DNA of 64,000 nucleotides, taken from positions 19,530,860 to 19,594,859 of the forward strand of contig NC_135244.1 of assembly GCF_947623445.1 (NCBI RefSeq), read 5' to 3'. Below, piece after piece: positions 52,001 to 64,000 of the stretch. Source of the stretch: Clavelina lepadiformis (Eukaryota; Chordata; Ascidiacea; Aplousobranchia; Clavelinidae). How positions within the stretch are numbered: position 1 is the stretch's first letter; each line of letters begins with the position of its first letter. The position numbers and the translations under genes were made by a program. The notes under the pieces were generated by a model, which saw only the letters and a program-made list of their open reading frames with translations, was not told where the DNA came from and searched no databases.

Positions 52001-55000
52001 AGCATAAAGAGTAAAAGGTGCGTTAAAAATCTGTACAATAAACAGTGCCTTTTCAAGCGTGTAATTATTACGTTTGCCACCTTGACTGTCTGTCAATCCT
52101 AAGTTTAAAGACACAAAACCAACCAAATCCAGCTCAACCTGGTTGCTTTTAAGGTAGTGAAGCTAAAACAGCGAATACTTATAGTTTAAAGTAGCAGGTG
52201 TGCATACCGCAATTCTCACTCGGCGTGGCCAAAACATATTGTGTTATTATTATAATCATATCCCTTTGCCTGAAGCGCTACTGCAATTTGTCCCTGTGGG
52301 GAAGCATTAATCATAGAGCTTGCTGTTACAGCGCAGCAACCGAAATATATTCGGAGAGTATTGTTTTATTCATCACGGATCTACCCTGGCTTTGCTGTGT
52401 CGTTCTCCTTCTCAACCTTTCACTACACAACATGTTAGTTGACGCATGCCAGCATGATTTGCTGTATGCAAGAGCGTAGGCTGCGAACGGATGACAGGCT
52501 TCTCTGCTCACAATAACCTTTCTGTCATTGCAGTCGGAAAGGTCTTTTGTCACGTGATGAAATGTAATAATGGGATCAACGCAAGGCTTCTCATGAATGT
52601 AACACGCTGGCAGGTTCGTTTTAGGTTAAGATGTTTTTAATTTGTAATCGGTGGATTTCATGTATTGAGAAGCATTCGTGACACCGTAAGTCTCATTTCT
52701 AGGAGGTATGAAGGGCAGAACTGAACTTAAAGCACTTTACTAGTTCGGCCTACACAACAAAGAACCTGTTTATTATTACCCCGTGTCCTATCTTATATTG
52801 CAGTGTTGTGTGTGGTTCGGAACCGGTCATTTGAAACGATTGTAGCTATCTTTTGCCAAAACTGTGGTAGGTTATATACGCATTCCGCAAGCTTGAAAGG
52901 ATTTAGGCCGGCTCTGTGATCTTTTGCAAACCTGTTAATTTTAATGCTTGGAATTACCCCAACTTTATCCAAATTTACACTTCACGCATATTTCCAAGAA
53001 TTTGAGATAATATTACGTCTGACGCTTAATATAATACTTAGTTTAAAAGATAAAATCATTTAGCTGTTACGCAAATAGACAGCGACAGCTTTTTTCAAAA
53101 TTGTTTTCCTTTTGTCAAGGTGTCTATTTAACAGGAATAAGATTAACGAGACAAAGGTTTGCACAGGTTAATCCGATCGCTGAAAACTCTAAAAGGCTAA
53201 ATAAACCTTCTTGGTGCCTGCCTCCGACCAAATACAAATATTCTTGTTTTTAAAACACTAATCTGCGATTATTGTTAACAATGGAAGTTGCTGCTTTAAG
53301 GTAAAATTTCTAATCAGCAACCAAAGCATCTTATCATTTCAGCAGCTAATGAAGATTGTCCCAAACATTACCCTTGCCTCACTAACATTAATAAAACTAT
53401 ATTAATTTTAGCTCAAGCCTTCAATATACTACAATATAAAGGCAAGGACAGTATTGCTACACCCGCGTAGAGTGTTATTTTAATACTGTTAATGTTAGCA
53501 CATCCTGAATCCCCTGCTTATACATTATGACTGCCACAGCAAAGCGAGGTAACTCGACACCAAAAGTGGCGACAGAAAACTGGAAAACAATCTCCGCCAC
53601 GTAACCAATCATAGTTCAAAAAATAATTAATTGAAACAAAAACTTACTAAGGATGAATTCACGAATTACAAGCAAAGACCATGAAGTTATTACACAGCAT
53701 GCTAAAACACCAGCGGCGTCGATAAAAGAACAAAATTGAAATTTATGAAAATTTTTATGCATAGACTGCTATTATTACTATATAATATAGTCTCTATGAT
53801 ACAACGTAGACTGACTTACATTTGACCGTGTAATCTTCGATTTCTAGGCAAGGTGTTGTTGTTGTAAACCGCCTGTCGATCAAGAATTCGATCCAAAGTG
53901 AGATTAAAATAATGTAATTTAAGCGTATCGAAGTAATTAGAAACACCAAATACAAATGCTTTTGTGAAACCAAATTTAGTGATCTACACATTGCAAAACC
54001 TCAGAAAAATACGGAAAATGAGAATAATTCTTTCTAACTTAAAAGGTGATGTTGTCAGAACTGCTTAGCGTTCACTACTATACTTTTGCTAACAATTTGT
54101 TCGCTTTTTAATCATTGTAAAATTTGGTCTGAAGTTATATTAAAATAGTTGTCTTAACTCGCATGCAGATTTAAAGAAGTTTGAATGGATTGCTGACGAA
54201 TCTCATAAACAAGATTGTGATTTTAGGAAAGTCAATTAGAAATATTTTTATGCACGCAATCACTATATTTGTAATCACTTACCTGGTTGCCTTTTCTCAT
54301 TTGCGGTCCTTCAAACATAATCAACAAACTTTAACAGTGTTACTTAGACAACTACTTAATTTAATCTGCAACCAATTAACATTGACCGAAAATCATAACC
54401 GCGGTGACGAATTACCGACGCGGAAATACGACGACTTTGCGCAGCAAATGTAGAAAAAAATGCGCCTCGTTTACGCTTCGTTTGGTCTCGGTTACACTTT
54501 TTCTTGTGCTAAAACTAATGTGGTAGACCTCTGGTAAATACCAAATTGGCATAACACCAAACAACATAACTTAAAGGCCTGCGTAGCATTTTGTTTGCAA
54601 GAGCAGCTGCGCGAAAGCCCTGTTACTTTAACAGTTTCGATGCAGTTCGCCTGGGGCAAAGTGTTGTTCAAAATTACACGTTTGACTTCACTCATTTAAT
54701 TTTAATTATTCGTTTTATTCTACGCATAAAAGCACATTAGTACTTTGGAGGTGTCAAGATTTTTAGATGATCCGGTTTGTCAAACACTCGATTTAATTAT
54801 AGCTCAAAGTACTATGGGCAATCACTGTCACTCATAAAATAGATCTAGGTTTTTTCAGAATTTCGAAAAAGTAGAAGTTTTATTACAAATTTGCTATTCC
54901 TTAAATCGGTAAAAAATTTTATTTTAAAGTCTGACTTTATAGTGCTTTATAATGCAATTGCATTTTACTTCACCTTTGCTAGTGGTGGGGTCGGATGAAG

Positions 55001-57354
55001 AACGAGAGGTAGCTTGAGGTTTCCGGGTGACGTCATCTACCTGCAAACTTTTGTTTTCTCTCTGCAGAATGTGAAATAGACAAAAATTAATATGAAGCCG
55101 ATGTCTTGCTTACAAAAGAGATAATAAACTGTTAGGGTTTTCCTTGAACCCTACGAGAAATTGGCGTTTTTAGCGCAGTTTTAAAGATCTGTTCCCGTGC
55201 TGAAGTTTTTACAATAAATTCTAGCATATAACAATGATGAATGAACCATAATTTTGGGGGCTTCACTTTCAGGTTGCTACAGCAATGTTCAAAATATTTT
55301 TCAACTCGACCAGTTTAACAGCTATGACTAACAGTAATTTTAGTTGAAATAGCTGAATATCGCGTTCCCGCTTTAGTGCTAGTTCATTTATCATCGTAAA
55401 TCTTCCTGCGGTTATTCGGGGAAAAACAAAACGTGAATTAACAGCATATTAACCGTTTGACGGCGCATCCGAGCACCGACTTTCTTCTCACATGACACAT
55501 ACAGCTGTACACAACAAAGCAAATACATAAACACGGAACAATTAATGGGTATGGGTTACCTGTGTACTCTTGATATTTTCTTGATTGGGTGAAAATTCTT
55601 GTTCCAACAGCGAGGGTGACTAAAAACCAAAAGAAAAACTTTGTAAACGTCTATCACCGTTTTAATGGATGACTAGTAGCCTATAACCTAGTAACACCTA
55701 CCGCTGCAAAACCAACGTTTACCAATGATATTTCAAAACAAACTAACAAATAAACAAATAAAGGTGCTATTGCCTGAAACTATGCATTATATTTTTTCTT
55801 TTACGAAACCAAAGAGTTGAAACTTACGTGAGTGTGGTTTATATGATGCGAAAGAGAATTAAGACTTTCTTGTGATCCGCTCGAAGCAGTTTGTGGGCTA
55901 TTTCCCGCACTAGGGCATTTTTCCCGTTTTGCTTTACGGCTGAATTCACTTTTCCGGGGTTTCTTGGCGAGCATAGTCGGAGAACTGGGCGCCGAAAAAG
56001 ACGGACGTGCTGTGCGCCTGGGAAATCGTTCACTATCCAAGTGAAAAGACTCAGATTTGGGATGTTTTCCGCTGCTTTTAGTTTCAAGCGTTGGGTTAAA
56101 ACGTTCACCGACGGGTGCTTCTGTGAACGGCTGTTCCTGGTCCTCTTCATCCGGACTTTTCACTTTTCCTCTTCCTTTGTGTTGCTTGGCTGTGGAAGGA
56201 AAGTCGGAGGATTTTCTTTCCAGCTTGGAAAACGTCGCTTTCGCTTTCTCCAGTTTGTCCCCATATTTGAGGTGCATTTCTTTCGATGTTTTCTTGTTGC
56301 TCTCTGTCTTGCACGCTTTGCCTCTGTCTGGATAAGCTTGTTTCAAGAAATTTCCGTCATGAAATTTATTCAAGAAAAAATACTCCTGAGTGATTTCGTC
56401 CCCAGATGAGGTGAAAGAAGTGACCTTCATTGGCACCGGCACCAGGAAAGAGGAAGATCTTCTTCTGGAATAATCACGTTCCTCCATCTTGCTGCTTTTC
56501 ACTCGGCTTTCGTTTGAATTCTCAATTAACAAAGATGAGGCCAAGTCGCTTTCTGTATTTGTGGGCCGAGGAACAGGCGGTTCACTGCGCGACCTTCGTT
56601 TAGCTTCGGATGAGACGACGCTTGTCCTTCGGCTTGATTTAGCCGGGTTTCTACCTCTGACAGATCCGCCGTCTACTGATTCCTTTCCGAGAACTTTCAC
56701 AACGTTTTTCTTTTCAGAAATTGTGACGTGATGACGAGGTCGACAGGCTGTGGTGTCTATGCTCAACTTTCTGTTGGTTTTAACTAAAAAAGCCTTTTCA
56801 CTTTCCTTTCTAATTCCAGAGGATCGATAACCGACAAACGTGACTTCTGACCTTTGGCGAAGATTAAAGTTGTCAGCAGCTGTACTTGCTGTTACACCCG
56901 GTCTCCTGACGTCATCAGACGCCCTTCTTTCGTAAACAGGATCGTTTATTGGATCCCTGTTGTATTGTGGAGGGTTGTATTTCTCCACAGGTGCAAAATC
57001 GTCCGATTGGAAAGTTTGACTCTGTTCAGCTGCAAAGCTCGCTCTGCGCACTTCATTCGTTGGTAAGTTTGAGCTCGTATTTTCTTTTGACCATTTCTGT
57101 TTCTTCTTGTTGATACCTAACGACGACAAATCACCGATCTGAAGTTTTTTGGGACCCGAACTGTCGTCGAGATTCCCTTCGTCTTTCGTTTTTTCACCCG
57201 GATCAATTGATAATCTTTTCTGCCTTTGATGTGTTTTCTGCGGCACATGAAAAACGGCGCTTCTTCCCATTTCAATTGATCTGCTGAGCTCCGAAAAATG
57301 AGATAGTGACGTTGTCCCGTCAGTTCGCAAAGTTGGGCCATATCGTGTAGCCAT
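43061..57354 (-). CDS. DH-PH Rho guanine nucleotide exchange factor, PLEKHG5-like
   Basis: Eighteen exons: 57354-55828, 55619-55560, 55061-55041, 53872-53820, 50864-50448, 48518-48414, 48268-47934, 47573-47463, 47196-47071, 46708-46613, 46392-46294, 46042-45932, 45340-45166, 45015-44900, 44376-44283, 44047-43968, 43746-43516, 43357-43061; about 1,350 residues. The basic, Ser-rich N-terminal region is disordered. A conserved linker (AYDTQGKEPLYEK) precedes a helical block. The DH domain starts in exon 9 (RHDAVWELFSSERTYLLNHL) and continues through VFMEPLQEL, LFGNLEEL and the CR3-like RCQRLKLNDFLVSPMQRLTK. The PH domain starts at NRRLILEGPLSVI and includes ELYAFLFDDMLLLTK. The tail is Ser-rich. 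It should activate a Rho-family GTPase at the membrane or junctions. The LKLNDFLVSPMQRLTKFPLLL signature is closest in my memory to PLEKHG5 (Syx) and its relatives. Exons 6 and 7 disagree in phase by one step; exon 5 uses an unusual GTTCGT donor. The start is the ATG at 57354. The large introns at 50865-53819 and 53873-55040 hold nothing I recognise. Confidence 0.88.
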
Positions 57355-59008
57355 GGCAGATTTTAAAATCAAATCCCCTGTTTATTTTGCAAGCAATAGC
57401 ACTTCAATAGTGGAACAGCTTATCCCTACAAGTAAAAGCTAATACTGTGAAACCTCGGCGCTAACATGATCCTGTATTTTCATTACATTCTTAGACTTTT
57501 AATGTATACGTTACGTGTTCCTTGTATTTAGAACCTGCCACTAATTAAATACCCTCTGCTTTGCTAATCAATTTTCATGAATAAAAAATGAAGTTCACAG
57601 CAAAATTTTTTGAAATTTCCTGTTGCCTACGGTTTGCGATATGTTCGAGTCTTTAACTACGAAGCTGCTTAACTCTACGTTCTCTTGGCCCAGTAATCAC
57701 CGCCACATCTGCAAGTATTATCAGCTGAAGTAAGCACATACCATAGATATCTTTTTTATGCTTTCCTTATAAATCTATTTTTAAACGAACTGTGCCAGAC
57801 GTGACCTTGTAAGATACCTTTATATCGTTTTAGTATATTTAAAACGTATCGGTTAATTTGTCTTGATACGTTTCCGACGTTAAAAACTTTGTAATCTCGA
57901 AGCCAACACGAAAAGAATAACTTGGATTACGAGTTGTGTCAATATTTGTGCACATATTCAGCCGCATCAGCGCGTTTCTAGTAAGACGGCAGGTATAACA
58001 ATGAAGCAAAATGGAAGTAGGGAAGAATGGGCCCAATACAGAAAAGCTTTCCAAACGCCAAAGCGCGTCAAAGTGACTTTTCATGGTTTGTTGACGTAAT
58101 TAAACTCACATATCAACGCACTTGGACAAGTGAAGAGGAAAATGATATGACGTACAAGTGTTCTATCAAAAAGACTTGAACGTCTTCTCGCCTTTGTCCG
58201 TTGCTGACTTATCGCAACTTTATGTCATTCATCCGCTTAACGAGGGCACGCGTGTAATACTTGAACGAAAAATCGAGGAAACAATCTTGAAATTGTCGAT
58301 ACTAGGCAAACAAATTTACTCCCTTCTTTAACTCTTGTCTTATTCATCGAAACGTTTTGTCCATAACTGATAGGCCTACTAAGATTTTGCTAGATAAGTT
58401 ATATCATTTAAACTTGTTAAAATGTGTCATACATTGGAACAGGGTCGCTTGTGGAATTCGCAAACTGCTTCGGCTTTGAAGAGACGACAATAACAACCTT
58501 TGGATAGTTCCTACAGACATCATAAATTCTGTAAACCTTTGAAAGAAGCGTCGTACAAACAGTCACATTTGAGAAAAGAACCAACATGGAAAACAACATG
58601 CCAATGTGACGCACTTAATCAAACGCGGTTGTTAACATTCCAAAAAATTTCACGCCTCAACGTAGGAGGTTCGGGTTGGTGCTTACTGGAAAACAAATCC
58701 AAACAAAATCACCGGCAACCCTGGCACGAAACGGTCACGTCATAGCGGACGTGGCATAGAATGCCACAACTGCTAATTCTGCCCGAAGTACTCCATTCCA
58801 CTTAATTAATTTTGCGCTTTCCAAAATTTGCCTCGCCTTGATTTTTACCTGTTAACCTGCTGTCGTCAAACGCGAACATTAGAACAGAACTTCTTATGTT
58901 AAACTAACAGTTCATTTTTTGTTAAATTTTGTGATGGATCCTGTTTTGTTGTAAGTGTTAGGCTGATATATTACTGTTATAATTATAATACACAAGTTAA
59001 ACAAACAT
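57355..59008. other. Divergent promoter region of the RhoGEF and vWA-ZP genes
   Basis: About 1.65 kb between head-to-head genes. Short frames on both strands (57839-58084, 58417-58745) show no recognisable product. A 5' exon of the vWA-ZP gene encoding its signal peptide may be hidden here. Confidence 0.4.
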
Positions 59009-62000
59009 ATGTTATTGTATGCATTGGTGTATGCTGGTAGGGTTATTTCGGATCCAAGGCTTGGTCTTTTGTTTTTAACATCTTTTTCAAAGGTCTGTTT
59101 ATATTTCAGTTTTTTTCTTTGGTTTGTTGGGAGCGTCCGACCAACTTTGGCAAATACTGCGACTCACGATTGTACGGTGACTCGGCCAACAGATGTTGCC
59201 ATTCTTGTTCAGCTTTCTGACGCTCGTGACCCGGAGGTTATTGACGACATGAAAACGTTCATTCTGCTTACATTTGAAAGATTCCTTATAGACCCCGATC
59301 ACACCAAGGTAACATAATCGGCTTCGTTTCTTAATTCTATCACGATGTGATGAGAGATTAAAATAATAACCTTGTATTCTTGCATGTTTTTTCACAATGT
59401 TACAGTAAATACTTTTTATCGGCCTTTTAAAGATCGTTACGGTGATCTTGGTTTGGTGGCCGCGCTAACCTTCCATCGTTGTAGCACCGCTGTACTTCAT
59501 ATCTTGCACGTTTTATGCCCTCAGGTCTTTGGCGCTTCTTCCCGGTCATTGATTACTATAGTGAATGTATTTCTTATTTGACCAACCTACCACGAGATTA
59601 GCGCCATACTTTTCGCTCCCCACAGTCAATGACGAAAATTAACAATAAACAATACGGTGACGTGCATCATCTTCCATATATTATCCCATTATGCAATAAA
59701 TTCTATCTTTCAGGTAGCATTAATGCAGTACTCTCAAGGACCCCGAGTAATTTTCGATTTCAACCGACTTCGTAATGAAGCTGAATTTCAAGATGAAGTC
59801 TACCGTTTTGAAGTAAGTTCACTGGGAGGAAACGACACTGCTGATGCTGTGATCTTTGCGATTGTGCATTTCTGGACCCCGAAGTTCGGGGCAAGAACCA
59901 ATAACCCAGATGTTCAAAAGGTAAGGATAGTAATATATGATGTCTGTAGTTCTATAATTAAAAAAATTTTTATCCTAGTTTACGATACATGATGCTACGT
60001 GCTTGTAAGTACTGTCCGCTTTCCGTTGCCATTTTGGAATCGGTTGTTTATTGCAACATATGCCTAACAAAGAATTACGGCACATGCTTAGTGATTTAGT
60101 GGGATCCCAACCCATTTTGCTTCAATGCATCGATCAATATCTAAAGCCAAAACACTGAAAAGGTTTAAATTAGTGTAATCTTAGGCAACGTATCCCATAA
60201 GTAATTGAATAACTTGTATAATAATAAATCAATAAATAAAGATTAAGACAAGGAAATCACACGAAGTGTCATTAATCATGAGGTTAACCTCGCACCTGTA
60301 GTTAACCGTAAAGCTGTAACTGGTGCATACGTCGATTCAGATGCTTGTCGTGATGGCCGACTCTCCCGTCATTCCACAACCTCAGCTTGATTTAATCAAT
60401 GTCGCCCTGAACGTTTCCAAAATCGACATACACGTCGTATGTGTGACCAAGTGTGACGAAGTTGCTTCAATATACGAAACCAGAACTTCATCAACTTCAG
60501 CGGGACCGCTTTCAAAAAAAGGAGGTTATAGTCAATGCTATATGTCGTAGTGAATTCTGTACAGAAACGTTTTTTTGTGTATTTAGTTTAAGGGCAATGA
60601 CAATTATGAAGGTCCTGTACAGGAAGGTTGTTTCATGGGTTTTGCAATCCACATGACTGTCATGACCTTAATGCATTTACCTTGTACAGATGCCTACATA
60701 AGCACTTCCTTGGCCGACCGATTAACCGCAAAGCTAAGCTGTGACTTTTGCTACCCTGACCCGTGCAACGGTCGTGGGAAATGTCTTCAAGGAAATGGAG
60801 GCTACACCTGCACATGCTCTGACGAATTCACTGGTTCGGAATGCGAAGGCAAGTAGCTGATAAAATGTTTTCATTTTAGAAATTGCCTCGACACGAAATG
60901 ACATTATATTTCTTGAGCAGACATTTTGTCAAATTCTTTTTGCGATGCCAATAGTGAAATATGTCGGAATGGCGGCACTTGCATTGATGGACCGCGTGAT
61001 AGTTCGTATAAGTGCGTTTGCGGGAACTTCTGCTACGGATTTCATTGTGAAAAATGTGGTAAGTTATATCGCAATATGACAGTCATTGCCAAGCACTTAT
61101 AATCAAGCTGACATTTGATATATTTTTCAAGACTACCCCGAGAATGACCAAACAGTATGCCAGCCTAATCCATGCGTCGGCGACTGTAATTGCATTCCGT
61201 CCTGCCAACACGAACTCGGGTACTTTTGCCGGAGTCCCGGAGGGTATCTTGGGAAAAACTGTTCAATACGTAAGATCGACCTTAAGTTACGCGATCAATT
61301 TCTACTATCCGCATCACCCCGCGAAATTATGAACTTATTTAACGGTAGATATTTTCCAGGTGGTCCCGAGGTGGATTGCCAAAACGACATGATTGTTGTC
61401 GCTGTATCGAGAGATTTTGTCGAAGATTTCTCACAAGGCATCGATAACAGCTTCGTCTATTTATCGCCAGACGGAAACGACCCTGTTCCGTCAGAGTGCA
61501 AAGGTCAGGAAAATATCACTCTTACCGTTTTTCCCGGATAAATTGCTTTGTTTTAAAAACAATTCCAGCTTTTGTGATACGTTAAAGCTCGCGAAACGTC
61601 GCAAGGAGAACATGTCCTTTCAATATCTCTCCCATTCCAATCTTGTTCAACTGAAATGGCAGTCGACAGTGACGACACAGGGGACATTGTGGTGTCCAAT
61701 CGAGTGTGGATTGGTCGTGAATTGTCCGGTGGTCTCAGCATGCCCGTGCCTGTTGTTAGCTTTGCTTGCAGATATGAGGAAGATTATCAGCTAGTGACCT
61801 CTCTTCGGTCCAGGTGGGTATATGCAGGGCAAATCGACTTAAAATTGTGCACTGAAAAGTGTTGTATGCTTTAGACCAGGGGTTCCCAACTGGGGGTACG
61901 AGATTGAACAGCAAGGGGTACGAAGATCCTTGCGCCGCAAATTATGATTTTTGCATTTTTGTGTGAAATACCGAATTAACGTTTAATTGAGCTATAAAAG

Positions 62001-63512
62001 CAATTTAATTTAGCAATATATATATGAAAAATTCCATCAGAATTTTTTCGGGATACAAGAAGGCTCTGACCTGATAAAGGGGTACGAGCAGCAAAAAAGG
62101 TTGGGAACCCCTGCTTTAGACTGTAAACTCCCATATATTTCAATGGTTTCTACTTAAAATAGAAATATGCAAGGTGAACCAAAAAGGCGTTAATCGTTTA
62201 AACTTCCTTAAATTTTCTCTTCCGGGAAATGATAGATAAGCTTGTAAGTTTAAAGCTTTTTATCGTTTCTCAACAGGAAAGAAATAACAGGTTACTGTGG
62301 AACTGATTAAAATGATGACAATTATGACCCTTCTGCAAAAACGCATTTTACAATTAGTCTTTTTGCAATGTCGTCATAATGAACTTTGTTTACCAGTCTC
62401 TTTGAAAACCACCTTCACGTCACCAAACAGGGCGTTTACGACACCGACGTACAGCTTTGCAAAGTGGAGCGGAGTTGTACAACGTCTTGTCCAGCTGAAT
62501 ACCTCGTGCGCGAAAAAGCAAGTTACACAGTTGGTGAAATGATCCACGTCAAGTTAAGGGTTCTCAGAGGGAAAGACGGAAGTTCTTCCAAGGTTAGCAA
62601 TGAGCTATTTTCTGTAAATGTCAACAATATGTTACCACGAAAAGTCTCCGAAAACGATTAACTGGTTTTACTTGTCAACTATCTCCTAGATTTCAATAAC
62701 CCATGCTGGTTTTTTTCACTTCAGCTAAGCATCGCCATATTAGAAAGAGCCTGGTTGTCATGTGGGGCGAAAGATGACGTAATGCAAATGTTACTTGTTG
62801 AAGAAGGATGCAGGACTCTAGTTCTACCAACTAACATCGGAGTAAACGAGCTTAGCAATACGGTTTGCTTGTCCTTTCAAACGCCACGGCCAAAAAATTG
62901 CCGAGTTTTTTACATCTACGCTCAGTTGAAAGTGGTTCCACGAAGTTATGTTAAAGTAAGCCTAATCCTTGTGCTTCTTGGTTAATCGATATTAATGCGT
63001 TAAATGTAGCCTGCTAGACTACTAACGACACCCGTACGATCTCGTGTTTGTCTCATCGCGTATAAGCTAATTAATCGTATTTGTTTTCCATAGCGTTGCA
63101 ACGATGGGCATGGATTTCAGCATAACGCGACAAATGCAATAGCCGAAAGGCGGCGACGCTCTTATTCGGTGGAAGAAACTAAGGTGGGCCCGATATTTGT
63201 TCTACCAAATGCCCCTGAGAAAGTCGTGCGAGTTTTTCCAGCGAGTCCTGAACATCCCGACAACAACAGATCACGTGAGGCCGCACAGAATTTTACTTCT
63301 ATGAAACAACCGGTTGAAAATAATTTTCAACTTTGTAAAGCGAAAATTTCATTATATGGAGTGAACCTAGCTAACAAATTGTTTTACATGTCTATTTTTT
63401 TGTCACAGGCGACAAGTTACCATGGTGGCCTCCACTCGCTGTATTGATCATTCTTTTGCTCGTGTTGATGGTTGGATTTGCAATTTATACGTTAGTCAAG
63501 AGATTGCGCTGA
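59009..63512 (+). CDS. vWA-EGF-ZP transmembrane glycoprotein
   Basis: Twelve phase-consistent exons: 59009-59308, 59714-59920, 60341-60524, 60690-60848, 60921-61058, 61132-61269, 61360-61503, 61588-61813, 62397-62592, 62725-62955, 63094-63274 and 63409-63512, giving 735 residues. A hydrophobic stretch before ANTATHDC may be the signal sequence; the true 5' end is uncertain because a TTTCAG acceptor lies at about 59109. Domains: vWA (about 60-230), three Cys-rich EGF-like modules (about 235-375), and a ZP domain (about 378-650; GPEVDCQNDMIVVAVSRDF, LPFQSCSTE, FACRYEEDY). A tetrabasic RRRRS site (660-664) is a typical consensus furin site, followed by a transmembrane helix (708-728) and a tail ending KRLR. 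ZP proteins polymerise after furin release, as in egg coats, so an ascidian vitelline-coat or epithelial-matrix role is plausible but inferred. The intron after exon 4 appears to be GC-AG. The hAT-type MITE at 61877 lies in the intron after exon 8. Confidence 0.88.
61869..62121. mobile_element. hAT-type MITE with perfect 8-bp duplication
   Basis: The element is 61877-62113 (237 bp). The left end reads CAGGGGTTCCCAACTGGGGG and the right end GGTTGGGAACCCCTG, which are inverted. The perfect flanking duplication CTTTAGAC is at 61869-61876 and 62114-62121. The ends match the CAGGGGTTCCCAAC class of hAT elements. GGGGTACGA phrases recur inside. It sits in the intron between exons 8 and 9 of the vWA-ZP gene. 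Confidence 0.9.
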
Positions 63513-63730
63513 TGAACATCCTTATAATTTTCATTCGAGATCGTTTTCATGAGTTTTTTGATTTTCTCACTTCGTTTTTGTGCTTTTTTAGTTTAAAGCG
63601 TCAACATATGAGGTTCATTACAAGCCATGCAGTTTAATCTGAGCACTGATTTATAGAAAGTTCTGATGAGGTTGACCTAACAGTGATAGGTTAATGCATG
63701 TTAGCAACTGGGTGTAAATGGAAGCGAGGT

Positions 63731-63738
63731 TATATATA
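63731..63738 (+). promoter_or_regulatory. TATA box of the downstream secreted-protein gene
   Basis: TATATATA followed by GG, 57 bases upstream of the ATG at 63795. It lies at a distance that would place initiation about 25-30 bases later, near 63763. The sequence fits a strong core promoter. Confidence 0.6.
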
Positions 63739-63794
63739 GGACGACAGCTTAGAGCTTGCTATCAAGCACTAGCTGCGTTTACAACAAGGCGTAT

Positions 63795-64000
63795 GAAATG
63801 GAAAAACAGGCTTTCCTGCTGCTGCTGCTGATTGCGACTGTTGTGACCGGACGAGGTGTGTTTGACTATCGTCCACTCCATTCAGGTACGGGAAAATACT
63901 TCAATGTTAATCATTATATGGTTATTACGTCATTACATTATATAGATGATCTTCATCGTCGAGCTGGCCTTCGCGAAAGTTCCGATGGTCACACATTTTC
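63795..64000 (+). CDS. Start of a secreted-protein gene, cut by the window end
   Basis: Exon 1 (63795-63885) encodes MEKQAFLLLLLIATVVTG followed by RGVFDYRPLHS, a clear signal peptide with a run of five leucines. Exon 2 begins at 63956 after a TATAG acceptor, in matching phase, and continues DDLHRRAGLRESSDGHTF to the window end. The product is unknown. The gene starts only 283 bp after the stop of the vWA-ZP gene on the same strand, so it may be part of a local cluster of extracellular-protein genes. An overlapping earlier ATG gives only a dozen codons and is ignored. Confidence 0.7.

Noticed and set aside
55891-56409. 172-codon ORF antisense to RhoGEF exon 1
   Set aside because: Shadow of a long open coding exon; Phe/Arg/Ser-rich composition typical of antisense frames.

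Overview
The window is nuclear DNA from an animal. The genes are multi-exon with GT-AG introns of about 50 bp to 3 kb, the background is AT-rich, and the encoded proteins are metazoan (cereblon, PTPDC1, HEXIM, PTGES2, a DH-PH RhoGEF and a vWA/EGF/ZP egg-coat-type protein). Compact spacing, short introns, a high load of small DNA transposons and possible trans-splice acceptors just upstream of some ATGs suggest an invertebrate chordate, most likely an ascidian tunicate. That assignment is inference from gene content and architecture. All exon models were built by hand from reading frames, splice sites, phase agreement and remembered family motifs; no alignment was run.

Layout. 0-3.2 kb: a possible minus-strand ORF at the left edge, then a two-exon TPR-like gene of unknown function. 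3.2-3.5 kb: a small hAT-type element. 4.2-10.8 kb: cereblon (11 exons, +), whose 2.65-kb intron 8 holds a five-exon gene on the opposite strand resembling the ER protein CLCC1. 11.9-15.2 kb: a complete MULE DNA transposon with 9-bp target duplications, about 270-286-bp terminal inverted repeats built of short repeats, an uninterrupted FLYWCH/MULE transposase ORF and a piece of an unrelated hAT transposase. 18.6-28.4 kb: PTPDC1 (17 coding exons, +). 31.4-32.7 kb: ribose-5-phosphate isomerase (+), tail-to-tail with PTGES2 (32.9-35.3 kb, -). 36.9-39.2 kb: a nine-exon coiled-coil protein (+). 40.2-40.9 kb: an intronless HEXIM gene (-). 42.1-42.7 kb: an unrecognised 173-codon ORF (-). 43.1-57.4 kb: an 18-exon DH-PH RhoGEF of the PLEKHG5 type (-). 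59.0-63.5 kb: a vWA-EGF-ZP-transmembrane protein (+), followed within 300 bp by the start of another secreted-protein gene cut by the window end.

How the genes relate. No operon or pathway cluster is evident. CRBN is a CRL4 substrate receptor, HEXIM inhibits P-TEFb, RPIA acts in the pentose-phosphate pathway, PTGES2 is a membrane thioredoxin-fold protein, and the RhoGEF activates Rho GTPases; they are simply neighbours. The clearest points of interest are residue changes in the cereblon ligand pocket and in the HEXIM PYNT motif, GC-AG introns at two sites (one inside the phosphatase signature loop), the nested CLCC1-like gene, and the intact MULE carrying a foreign transposase fragment. I did not find an obviously new multi-gene system.
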